From Pilatotrama ljubarskyi (lineage: Eukaryota > Basidiomycota > Agaricomycetes > Polyporales > Polyporaceae): 64,000 nt of DNA. Shown here in pieces: positions 22,481 to 32,900 of the stretch; the first letter of the stretch is position 1, and each line of letters starts with the position of its first letter. The stretch spans positions 20,946 through 84,945 of the forward strand of contig MU277769.1 in the NCBI GenBank assembly GCA_022385805.1, given 5' to 3'. Below the pieces are notes generated by a model. That model had not been told where the DNA came from. It was given only the letters and a program-made list of their open reading frames with translations, and searched no databases. The position numbers and the translations under genes were made by a program.

Positions 22481-24415
22481 CGGTTCGCTATGAGGCTATG
22501 TAGTACCCTCACATATCTATGACTCATTCCCAGTGCATGATAACTCATCGCAGCCATCCATGAAGGGATCCAATCAAGGAACCCAACCTCGCTGCGAGGT
22601 GGACACTGTTTAACAAAGCGGCGTTAGTGGCATTGCTATTGCAAGATAGTATAGCGCGAAGCTGCAAGACCAGTGGCGTCTGTTCTCCTCCTGCGAGATC
22701 TGCGCATGCCCGGCAACGTGTCCCCATAGACGTGATCGCCTCCAAGTCCTTCTTAGTCTGTTCTTCGTCTCCGAATAGCCTCGACGCGTCTCGCGGCCAC
22801 GATCGCATCCGAATGAGCTACCAGTTAATCAGCGACGCTCCAGCATCTACATCCGAAGTCTGCAGGCTGCCACTGGTGGCAGACTGCAGCTGGACGAGGG
22901 GTAAACACAGCACGGATCTGTGGCGAAAAGCGAGACGACGGTCATCACTGCAGCTGGTGCTCAGGGTGGATCAAGCTTTGTTCACCGAGGGGGGATCCAG
23001 AACATACTGAGGCGTCTGAAGTCTGGAATTGGTTGGTAAGGGGGAAGAGAGCGATACAGGAAGTCGAGATCAAGTGAGAGGGCCCTTCCGGGTTGTTATC
23101 CGGTGGATGGGACACATAACCACGTGCCACGAGTGGTGGTATACGGTAAAGAGAAACGGAAACAGCTGGCGGGACGCGGAGACTAGTACTGTCGATCAGT
23201 ATGCAAGCGAGATGAGCGCGAGGCGAGCTGGAGGTTTTGTGGCGTGGGAATGGTACCATCGAGCGTCCGTACGGCCTTTCTACAATCCGTGTGCTGAGAG
23301 CCAGTGAGAGCCGTTCGCTCGGGGGATTGCTCGAGACCCTACGCCTGCGCATCATGCATACCCTGGAGGAAGGGTCACAATGTCAATGAACACGCGCAGG
23401 AGATCAGACATAGAGCATGACGCGAAGGACATGGCCAACGCTGCATCGACCTCCAAGTCCACAGCTCCCTCCAGCTCTTTCCAGCGTCCTCTCTCTCGCA
23501 TGGCAATACCTTGTTGAGCCAGAGACCTGTCTTATTGAGCGTCATAGAAAATACTGGTGAGCGACCCATTCATCTGATCATCCGGTCCCGCTAAAGCTGA
23601 AGCCGAGCGGCAGTGCGCATCGTTCACGCTCTCCCGCTGCAACGCGTGCTACAAAGTCGCAATGGCCCCTCTCGTTAGATTGGGCTCGTGGAATGTCAAT
23701 CCCTCCTGGCCCCCCCGGACGGCCCTCGCCTGGCCTCCGCTCTTCTCCCACTCCACAGACGCCGGGCCTCAGGCAGAACGACATCTTGAACGATTGGCAC
23801 TGCAGATCAGGCTCATGTACTGACTACAACCCGCAGATATCGACGGATCCAGCCGATCGCGGCACGTAGTATGCCTCGCCGCAGGCCCGCGCAGGAGTCC
23901 CTGAGCCTGAGCTTCATCGTAGCCGAACGTAGTATCCTCAGGCTGACACGTCGTCTCGCGTCCGCATCCTCTTCGTTGCATGCGAAGGCCGAGAATGCGA
24001 TGTGCTCGCCCGTCCGGAGTCCAATCGCACACAATCTGACCAATCGAACTCCATGGCCATACACCCTCAGGTAGTCCGGATCAGCAAACTTCAGCGCGAC
24101 GCACATATGGCTACAATGTATGCATCACGAGCTTTCGTGCTCCAAGTTCGATGCGGTGTACATTTGGGTAGGTACCAAGAAATGCCTGCAGGGATATGTG
24201 CGATGCGTGGTGGATATGGACATGTGGTTGCGACGATTCCTAGTATGCGTAGTCTCCTCCTGGGTATGTGCTCCAACGTCCGGAAGCGCGCGCGGCCGTA
24301 CCACAGCCGCGCCGCAGGTATAGTATGCGCACAACAGAGACGACATGCGACAAAGCGACCGAGAAACGAGACGCACGAGACGATGTGGACGCTTATAGTG
24401 TCGAAGAGAGCAGCC
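22481..24415. other. intergenic, 1.9 kb, no gene seen
   Basis: Only short frames are open. A 97-codon minus-strand frame at 23813-24106 (VALKFADPDYLRVYGHG..., Arg-rich, ending IRRYLRVVVST) has fairly protein-like composition but no motif and no clear flanking exon. I do not call it a gene. Confidence 0.45.
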
Positions 24416-27400
24416 CTATAGCGACGTGGGCTCGGATTGGTCCGGCTTGAACCGGAGGCGCGCGAGGAGCACGCTGTCCCACTTTCCGCTGTTGCCGTAG
24501 TTGGACACCTTCTGCGCGTACTGCGGGTCCCCCGTCGGCTCGTCGTAGCTCGGGCCGCCGAGGAAGGAGGAGGCGAGGTCGAACGAAAACGAGAACTCGC
24601 CCCACGGCTGGCCGGTGCGCGCCGCGGAGAAGACGTTGAAGTCGACCTGGCCGTCCGGGTGCTCGTGGCTCACGAAGAGCGCGTAGTCCTGCGCCTCTAG
24701 CGTGCCGATGACTGTCAAAGCGAGAGGTGAGCATCCAGTGGAGCGGTGAGGCCGAAAGAGCACGTACCGAGGTAGAGGTCCTCTTGGGAGATGCGATGCT
24801 CAGCACCGTACATCGCGAGGATGTTGTCCACGTTCGCCTTGAACCACTTTTTCGGCGTCGCCAAGTCCTCGATGTACCGGTACACCGTCGACTCGGTGAA
24901 CAGGTGTGCAGTCTTGTGCCCCGCGCGCAGCGGTGAAGAGTATCGGCGCCTACATGCCGTCAGTCTTAGTCCCGATCGCGACACGCAACGTTGACACTCA
25001 CGAGTACTTGACCTCGCCACGGCTCCGCGTTGAGCTCAGCCACGACTGGATGATGTCCATCCCGCGCTGCGCGACGTTCCGCTTGTCCTGCCGCTGGCTC
25101 CCCTGGCTCACCCGGCCGTAGCCGTAGAGCGACGGGATGTCCTTCGCTCGGCCGCCGGACGACTTCGCGGGGTCGAACGAGTTGAAGAGCACGACAAACT
25201 CGCCCCCTCGCGACTTGCTGTGGTAGCCGACCGCCCCGATAGGAACTTGAGAGGGCGTCCAGAGCGGGAGCGTCACTATCCGACATTTGTCAGACTCACG
25301 CGCGTCGCTACATGGTGGAAAAAGGCGCGGGCTCACAAGAAGGATGGAACTCGTGCTGCAACAACATCCTGTACCTCCGCTCGTTCCGCAGGCTCTGCGC
25401 GTACTCGTCCGGCGGCGGCGGCGAGACGTGCCGCGGGAAGTCGACGTCGAAGCGCTCCGAGTGCCCATCGTGCATCGACGACGACGCGCGGCTGCTCGAT
25501 CGACTAGGGTCGATGAAGGGGTCGGGCACGCTCGGCTCCGAGTGTATCGTGTGCGACACCGAGATTTCGCCGACGGCGGTGCGGAAGGACGTGTCCGCGG
25601 ACGGGACTGACTCTTCCTCCACGAACGACGCGGTCGTGTCCGCTGCGAACCAGTGGCACCCAGAGTCAGCGTTCAAGTAGGCATGGACACTAGACAGTGA
25701 ACGACTCACGCGGAAGCAAGGGGAGCGGGATAGGATGCATGTCTGGGGACTTGCGCGAGTGCATCTCCTCGAGATCCGCCTTCCGCGGCGGCACAGGCGA
25801 GTCCTTGACGTCCCACCCGAACCGCGCGCGGAGCTGCTGCACCTCCTGGTCGACCTTCGCAAAGGGCGGACGCATTGCCGGGTCGCGGTGCCAGCACGCG
25901 TGGAGGATCTCCGACAGCTGTGCGGACCACACGCGCTGCAGCGGTGGCTCCGGGCGCATGTTCTCACCTAGGGAGACGAGGTTAACTCCACACAAAGGGC
26001 GAGCAGACAGCGGAGTTAGAACGCACGGAGTACAAAGTGGCGCACGGCGTCGTCGTCGGCCATGGGCCACGGCAGCGCGCCCTTGGTGAGAATCTCGACG
26101 CATGTGATGGCGAACGCGTACACGTCGACTTGCTGGGTCAGCTGGCTTTGGCCGGCCATGAGCTCTGGCGCCTGCCATCTCAGCGTGCCGTCTTCACAGT
26201 ACACGTCAGAATGAGTGTGCATACGAGTTCGAAACGCGGACGTACGAGGAAGTGGCATCCCGCTTATCCGGTACGCCTCCGACTTCATCTCGCTCTGCCC
26301 AAAATCCGAGATGACGCAGTGGCCTTTGTCGTCCACGAGCACGTTCGCCGCCTGACTCCTCATCAGCCTTCGGACCCCACACCCACCAATTGCCCTGACG
26401 CACCTTCAAATCCCCATGCAAGACGTCCCGACTATGGAGATACGCCATGCCCTTCGCGATCTGGTGCACCATCTTGAGCACGTCGACGGCGTCGAGCGAG
26501 GGCAGGCCGCGGAGGTACGACACGAGGCTGCCATTGCGGTAGTACGGGCTCACGAAGAACCACGGCGGGTCGCTCGACGCGGACGACGCGCCGAGCAGCT
26601 CGAGCACGTTCGGGTGCTGCAGGGTCTTCCAGATCGCCGCCTGTGTGCGTGTGCGTCGGTGTTAGTCGCGGTGTTCGTGGAGCGCGGAGAGATAGAAGAA
26701 CGAAGGGGGGACCGCAACGTGAAGTAATTTATCGGGTGTGGCGGCGGGAAATCGATCGACACTCTTCATCCCCGCTCATTCACAGAACACGGAGAAACTC
26801 CGACGGCGCGACATATCACCACACAATACAATCCCACAAACTGAATAGATGAATGAATGAATGAATGTATGAATGAATGGCCGACCGACCGACTGAATCC
26901 ACGTCCCTGTCGATCTTCAGGGTTTTCATATCATATGCAGATAGGGCCCGCACAAACCCGATCCTTGCACCGCACCGCCATCGGCTGAACGAATGGCCAG
27001 ATGAGATGGAGGCGATGAGGCACCCGGCACCCGAGTAGTGGGTCCTCGCGGGGTATTTGGCTCGGCATCCCATGGTCGACGGGGATCTAACGAACCAGAT
27101 GAGATGAGGTACCCGATGGCCATCGCAGGGACATCCGGCAACCCAACCCAGCTCCGAGCTACCCCTCGAGATAGACTCGCAATACACTGCCCAGATCACC
27201 GTCATCGCCCCACGACCGCCCCAAAAAACAAAACAAAAAACCGCCCAAAAAATCGCAAAGAAAAGAAAATCGGACCAAGAAAGAAACGCACCTCGTGCAC
27301 GAACATGCCCCTCGGCGTCGTCTCCGCCAACACCTTGATCGCGACAGCCTTTCCCCTCCACCGCCCTCGATACACGTCGCTCCAGAACCCGAGCCCGATC

Positions 27401-28849
27401 TTCTCCTCCCGGTCGACCTCGTACCGCGTGATGGTCCAGCTCGGCAGCGCCGCCGCGCCCTCCGCCCCGCTCAACCGCCTTAGCGCGTCGATCCCGGTCT
27501 CGATGAACTCCCGGTCGAGCGTGTCTCTCGGCGCCCCCGACGAGCCGCCAGAACCGCGCGACCGCCCGCTCGCGGCGGTGGAGGACGCCCCGGAGGCGGA
27601 CGTCTTGCGAGATTCGGTGCTCGCCACCGTCGCGCTCCGCGTCAGACTGACCGCCTCGCCCGAGACGGGGTCCTCCACCTTTGCGCTGACGACGACCTCT
27701 TCTTCCTCCTCGCCCGCCGCCTGCGCCAGCCGCTCCCGCTCGACCTCCGCCTCGAGCGCGCGCTGCAGCGTCTTGATCGCCTCGGGCATCTCGTCCCGTC
27801 CGACCTGGAGCACGCGGATCATCTCCACGTCGCTGTTCGCCTGCAGCGCCGTGCGCAGGAGCTGCCTCAGGTCCGCCGCGTCGTGCGCCATGTCGCGCTC
27901 CGTCTGCCGCGCGGTGACCGCCTGCAGCGTCGCGAGCACGTCGTGCGCGTCGCGCGCGTCCTCGGCGTTCTCCGCGACGGACACCGAGAGCTCAAAGGCT
28001 TCTTGGGAGACGGACGTGAGCGTCGCGACGGGCGCCGAGTCGGCGCCGGTGAGCAGGAGCGTGTTCGTCGGCGCAGGCGCAGTCGGGGGCGGAAGCGCCG
28101 CTGGTGGGTGGACGAGCGCTTCGGGGCTGTCGAGCTGGCGCGCGGGCATGCTGTGCGAGATCGTGTCGAGGATGGCGGCCGTCTCTGCGCGCCGCTGTTC
28201 CTCTGCGCGGAGGACCTGTTTCAGGATCCTGATCTGGATCGACAGCTGTTCACGCCATCGTCAGCACGCGGCACCTCACGGGCCACTAGGGACGTACGCT
28301 GAACATGCCGAGCGCGTCGCTGAGGCTGTTGTGGCACCCGACGAGCGCGCGCTGGATCTCGTCGCGCTGGAGGTAGCGCTTGATGAACGGCCGGTGGCTC
28401 TGCTTGACGAGGAACCGGTGCACTTCGCGGAACGATCTGTGTGCGCTCGTTAGCAACTACGGTCAACGTGTGCACACGGGAGGGAGGGGACGTACGCGAC
28501 GAGACGGTTGACGGGCACCTGGAGCTCGACGCCGACGTCGTCGCCCGCCTCTGCGATCTCCTCGCGGACGGACATGAGGATGGTGGCGCATCGCTCGGTG
28601 AGACGAAGGCAGGCCAGCCGATTGATCTGCAAGCAAATTCCGTTCAGCACATGCGTACGTGGCCAGGAGTGAGAGACGTACGTCGACGAGCTGGAGAGCG
28701 TCCCAGATGTTGAGGAGGGTGCGGGCGGCCTCTTCGAGACCGACGATGGGTGCGAAGCGGAGGACGTCGACGCTGACCTCGAGGAGCTCGTGTACGACTT
28801 CTGTGGCGGTACCGAGGACGTTGACGGCCGCCTCGGCTACGCGCTGCAT
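24416..28849 (-). CDS. TKL-type protein kinase with HeLo/MLKL-like N-terminal helical bundle and conserved fungal C-terminal module
   Basis: Twelve exons, all phases consistent: 28849..28682, 28626..28496, 28436..28298, 28245..27292, 26640..26404, 26351..26246, 26191..26027, 25967..25710, 25642..25337, 25275..25002, 24949..24768 and 24711..24416, giving 1071 aa. Residues 1 to about 150 are all helical and resemble the four-helix adaptor/MLKL-type N-terminus of basidiomycete kinases. Next comes a long acidic, coiled-coil-prone linker. The kinase domain has GLGFWSDVYRG (Gly loop), VAIKVL (Lys), LHGDLKAANVLV (catalytic loop, HGD in place of HRD), DFGQS (metal site) and WQAPEL, so it should be active on Ser/Thr. 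After a Ser-rich spacer comes a roughly 260-residue C-terminal module (VGYHSKSRGGEFVVLFNSFD ... FVSHEHPDGQVDFNVFSAAR) that I remember as a conserved region of Agaricomycete proteins without assigned function. Substrates unknown. Confidence 0.88.
26843..26879. repeat. imperfect GAAT tetranucleotide repeat in a kinase intron
   Basis: About nine GAAT/GTAT/GATA-type units in a row inside the unusually long intron (27291..26641) of the kinase gene. Confidence 0.8.
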
Positions 28850-28977
28850 GCATTGTCAGCTCGTTGGAAGCGTTGGTACGGATAATTAGGGCTGCTCAAA
28901 TCTAGTCGTTCGCTCGCTCGCTCGCGCGCTCCGCCGTTCACTGAGGCGCGAAAAGCGAGGCTTGCGGAAAGTGCCCA

Positions 28978-29840
28978 TCAGCCCAAGCCAGCCGCCGTTG
29001 GAGATGCCGTGTCTTTCCGCCGCAGCTGGAACACACACGGCACCCCCGGTACGGCTTGAGAGACTATCGAGACACATGCTACTGGAGGCCTGCAACGAGT
29101 GAAGCTCGCGCCTGTGGCAAGCAGGATGCGAGGTGCTGGCGGGGGAACTGGTCTGATTACCATATACGGCAGAGTCGCATGAGTGCCTAGGCACGACTGC
29201 TGCACACACGTCGACGAACGAGCGAACGACCGGAAATGAGCCCCGTTGATATGGCACGTACCTGGCGTGTGCGAACCCAACCGTCGGTCTGCTCTTGAGG
29301 AACGGTGCGCTGCCTGCGCTCCTCCCAAGGCCGATGGAAGATTTCGCGCTTCGTCCACCAGCTGGTGCTGTCGCCGTTTGGGGGAGTGGGGGCGTGGTGG
29401 GAGGAGGAAGGCCAGACGAGGGAGAAGTCGCGGAAGGGACTGGTGGAGCGCCCAGGCTTGGCGAGAGAGGAGGCGCGGCTGCGGGAGCGGAAGTCGGACG
29501 GGGCGGGGGTGAAAGAGCGGGAGGAGGAGGTAGCGGGGACGGGGTTGGAGACGATGCGGGTGATGTGGGGGGCAGGGGACGGGGGACGGATGGTGGAGAC
29601 GGAAGCAGCGCGGGGACGGACGGACTGGGCGGACTGGGAGGCGGGGGTGGCGTAGCGCGGACTGGGCGAAGCGCTGGTCTGGGGAGTGTCTATGGCGGGG
29701 AGAGCGGAGGGGTTGAGGGGAGAGGGCACCTTGACGGTGGATGCGGAGCTGGAATCGGAGGAGGAATGGGACGAGATGGGCGGCGGAGCAGGCGTGGCGG
29801 GCGGGCCTGCGAGAGGAGAGGGCTTGGCGGGCGAGGACAT
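28978..29840 (-). CDS. Ser/Pro-rich low-complexity protein
   Basis: Exon 1 (29840..29262) encodes 193 residues starting MSSPAKPSPLAGPPATPAP, dominated by Ser and Pro, with basic patches (SDFRSRSRASSLAKPGRS) and a more ordered end (STSWWTKREIFHRPWEERRQ then EQTDGWVRTRQ) before a GTACGT donor. The ordered end is the likely conserved part. The most consistent continuation is a short second exon, 29025..28978 (LRRKDTASPTAAGLG, stop at 28978), but the implied 236-nt intron is long and other acceptors exist, so exon 2 is tentative. There is a good TATA box upstream. No domain recognised; probably an intrinsically disordered cytosolic or nuclear protein. Confidence 0.55.
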
Positions 29841-29926
29841 GGCGACGTGTGTTCGTATTCAGAGACGCTGCACGCAGGACACGGCTGAGCTGCGATGCAA
29901 CAGCCAGGTTGGGCACGCACAGGTAT

Positions 29927-29936
29927 GTTATATACC
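29927..29936 (-). promoter_or_regulatory. TATA box of the Ser/Pro-rich protein gene
   Basis: GGTATATAAC on the minus strand at 29936-29927, 87-96 bp upstream of the start codon at 29840. This supports that start. Confidence 0.5.
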
Positions 29937-29950
29937 ACTGTTCGATCCGG

Positions 29951-32900
29951 GCGTGTTCAGCGCGAGAGGGCGGGAGAGGGACGACGGAGAGAGGGCAGAG
30001 TCCGCGGAGAGAGCGGCGGTGGCTGCCGGAGAGCGAGCTGCGACGCCCGGCCGATCTGCTGCACGCGGTGTCTGTCGTCACTCGTCGTCTGGGGTATGCA
30101 GCCTGCGCGTGGGTGATCCAGCGAGCGAACGCCTCCAGCGCACGCGGAGTGGAGAGGACAGAGGACGAGGAGAGCCCATCCCCGGCGTCCTCGGCGTCCA
30201 CCGTTCCCACGTCACCGCAATGCCCATATATGGCATCCTATGTTGTTGCTGTCCGCTGCCTCGCCTCGCGACCGTCTCTCTTCTCTCGCAGCCAACAGTA
30301 GCTCGCGCACGAGGTTTGAATGCCCGTTTGTGTGAACACTAGACAGCGCGGTGCGAGCGGCAACTGATCTGTTACCAGAAGCTCGAGGCTGGCTTGGTCA
30401 CCGTGGTGTCTCTCGGCGGGAGCGGTCCGTGTACGATGCCGCCGGGAGCACAGGCGAGCGACGCACCTCGTTTGACAATCCCGCTTCTGCCAGCGACGGA
30501 CGGTGAGCGTGGAAATTCAGATTGAATCCCTTGTCACGGATACCGGCGCGGCTGGACTTGCACATACTGTAATGTGATGTTTCATGTTTCACGCTTCGTG
30601 CCCGTATCCAGTCTCGCGGTGAAGAAGTCCACCCCCAGTACCCTCTGTCTGCCATAAAACACGACTCGGAGGAGCAGCGAGTTGCGGGGCGTTTTGGCGA
30701 AATCTGCATCGCAGTCATTCGTCTGTGACGGCATACTGTGCATCTGTCCCGAGGGTCACTGCGCGACAACCTCTACAGAGATGTACTCTGCAGAGAGCAT
30801 CTTTGACACGGCGAGCGCTTCAACCTGCAGCGTGAAGCCTACGTCCCCGCGCAGCAGGAAACCGGTTCGGACTTCAACCCGCCCACCCGAGCCTCTGACC
30901 ATGGGCCCGAAGCACCGATGCCCGCTGGGAGCGCGTCCGAGTCGATAGACGCAGCTGGTCCGCCCCAGTGCGCACGTCGCAAGTAGTAGACATCCGCTTT
31001 GAGTCTCTGGCGCTCACTACTCTAGTAGTCACTGCGGAGCCTCTTGCCGGGGTGCACACACTGCTGTCGGAACGACCCGTACCTGACCTTCGTTGGGGCC
31101 CGTGATACCGGGGATGCGACGCGAACCATGTATGAGGCCGGACATGCGCGCCGGACTCTCTGGCGGAACGTCACATCGCGCGCGCGTGTGTTTTGCGGGG
31201 AATGTGACGTATGTAGCGCACGGCGGGTGTCCGTTCAGACCTCGCGTCTTGCTGGGACGGCAGCCTGGGCAAAAACGGGGGGATGACTCTGCGTACGGTG
31301 AGTGTCCTGGGCGCACAATTTGCCTCAGACGAGCACAGGCCATACCCGGCATCCTCCCCACGCCACGAAGCTGCCCTGTGCCTGTCCATATATGGCATGC
31401 TACTGTATGTTCTTCGTGACCGTCTCTTCCTCCTCCACTCTCCTTGCCGCCCGCTGCAGCACACTCGCTTCATCCAGATCTCGTCCGCCTCCCCCTGCGC
31501 TCTTGGCCGCCGGCATCTCCACTCTCTCACTCCTTCTCCTTGATACCGTGCATATCTTCTCCTCCGCATTGCCCTCGCGTCGCCCTCGCCCTTCCACCTG
31601 CCCTGTCCAAGTTGGCCCCTATGCGTACGCCCCCGTCATGCCCCAACTCGCCCCCGCTCTAGCCAGCCGACCTCAACTCCAGCCAAAAGTACTGTCTCCT
31701 CTTCTGCTCTTCCTCCGCCTTCCTATACCTCGCTACTAGTCCGGCGTTAGCTATGGAGATCGACCGACTGCCCCGCGCGCGTGCTCTGCACAAGACACGA
31801 CCGAATCGTCTCTACCTCAACAGCTTCTGTCCCAAGCCGACTTCTCCCGCGTCCAACCTCCACGATTGCTCCGCGGACATGGCATTGGGCCGTGGTCGGT
31901 GCTCATCGTACGCTCACCGTCACTCGTCCTCTCGACCCTCTTCGCGCTTGCCACCATATCCGCCGACCACGACCCCCACAAGACGCGACACGCCATAGTA
32001 CTTATCCGCTTCCGCATCGCGCTGACCGAAGCCAGCACCCGCTCCCAGTCTTGGTACTCGCCCTCGTCAATCGATCACTTGCCCTGCATCTCGTCCCTCG
32101 CCCCTCGCTCACCGTGGCCGCTACCGCTGCGGCGACTTCAAGTCGTCATCTCCGGCGTTCAACACGTCCGTCCGGCTACTATCCTCTTCCTCCCCGCACC
32201 CCGACGCTCGCATCAAGATGCCCCCCTAATAACCCCCATACCGCCGGCCTACACATATCGATCACGATCGGCACACACTCGCACATGCCACACTCCGGGA
32301 GCTCGAGCTCGAACGTCTCCGTATTTCACTGGCAGGCGCTCCCGAGTCACGACGTCCTCCCCGTACGGCGCATTCTCGATTGTCTGTTTGATACGTGCGG
32401 CGCCGCCACGTTCGAGTTTCTCGCGCCTTGACGGAATGAATAGACCAAGCCCCCCCAGCCATGAATGCACTACGTCCTAGCACTCGAACTAGTCAGTCGA
32501 TCACTAAGCACTGAGTAACTAACTGCGGCTCGCGGCGACACCACTCGAGGTATGTAGTCTGGCGACCCAAACATCTATGTCGTCCCCTGCTCATGCTCAG
32601 GCGTTCAACATCCAACGTCAGTCGGGCTCTAATCTGCTTTCTCTCACCAACTGAGGTCACCTCCGCATACTCCCGCATACAGCCATCCACTCCCTTGGCC
32701 CGCGTATGTACTGACATACTTAGCACCGCCGGCCTCTGTTGTAAGTGGCGGTGGTCGCGCGCTCAACGGACGTCCTTACGAGCCTCCGACTGATCCACGG
32801 CGCCCATGCGCTAAGTATCAGTGCTATCGTATCCGGTGGTAAAAGAGAGATGTATTCAGAATAACAAGAGCGTTCACGAACACCCTTCCTGACTCTAGCT

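Noticed and set aside
23813..24106. 97-codon minus-strand frame, Arg-rich
   Set aside because: Composition is plausible, but it has no motif, no exon partner and no promoter that I could support.
27038..28453. 471-codon open frame on the plus strand
   Set aside because: It is antisense to the kinase exons. Third-position GC bias of the real gene keeps the opposite frame open, and the protein has no motif.
28978..30210. 410-codon minus-strand frame over the Ser/Pro-rich gene
   Set aside because: Alternative frame of the same GC-rich stretch; it runs through the TATA box and leader of the real gene and reads as low-complexity Arg/Pro/His.
31781..32431. 216-codon plus-strand frame in the gene desert
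   Set aside because: Pyrimidine-rich DNA kept open in several frames at once; the protein is Arg/Pro/His/Thr repeats without order.
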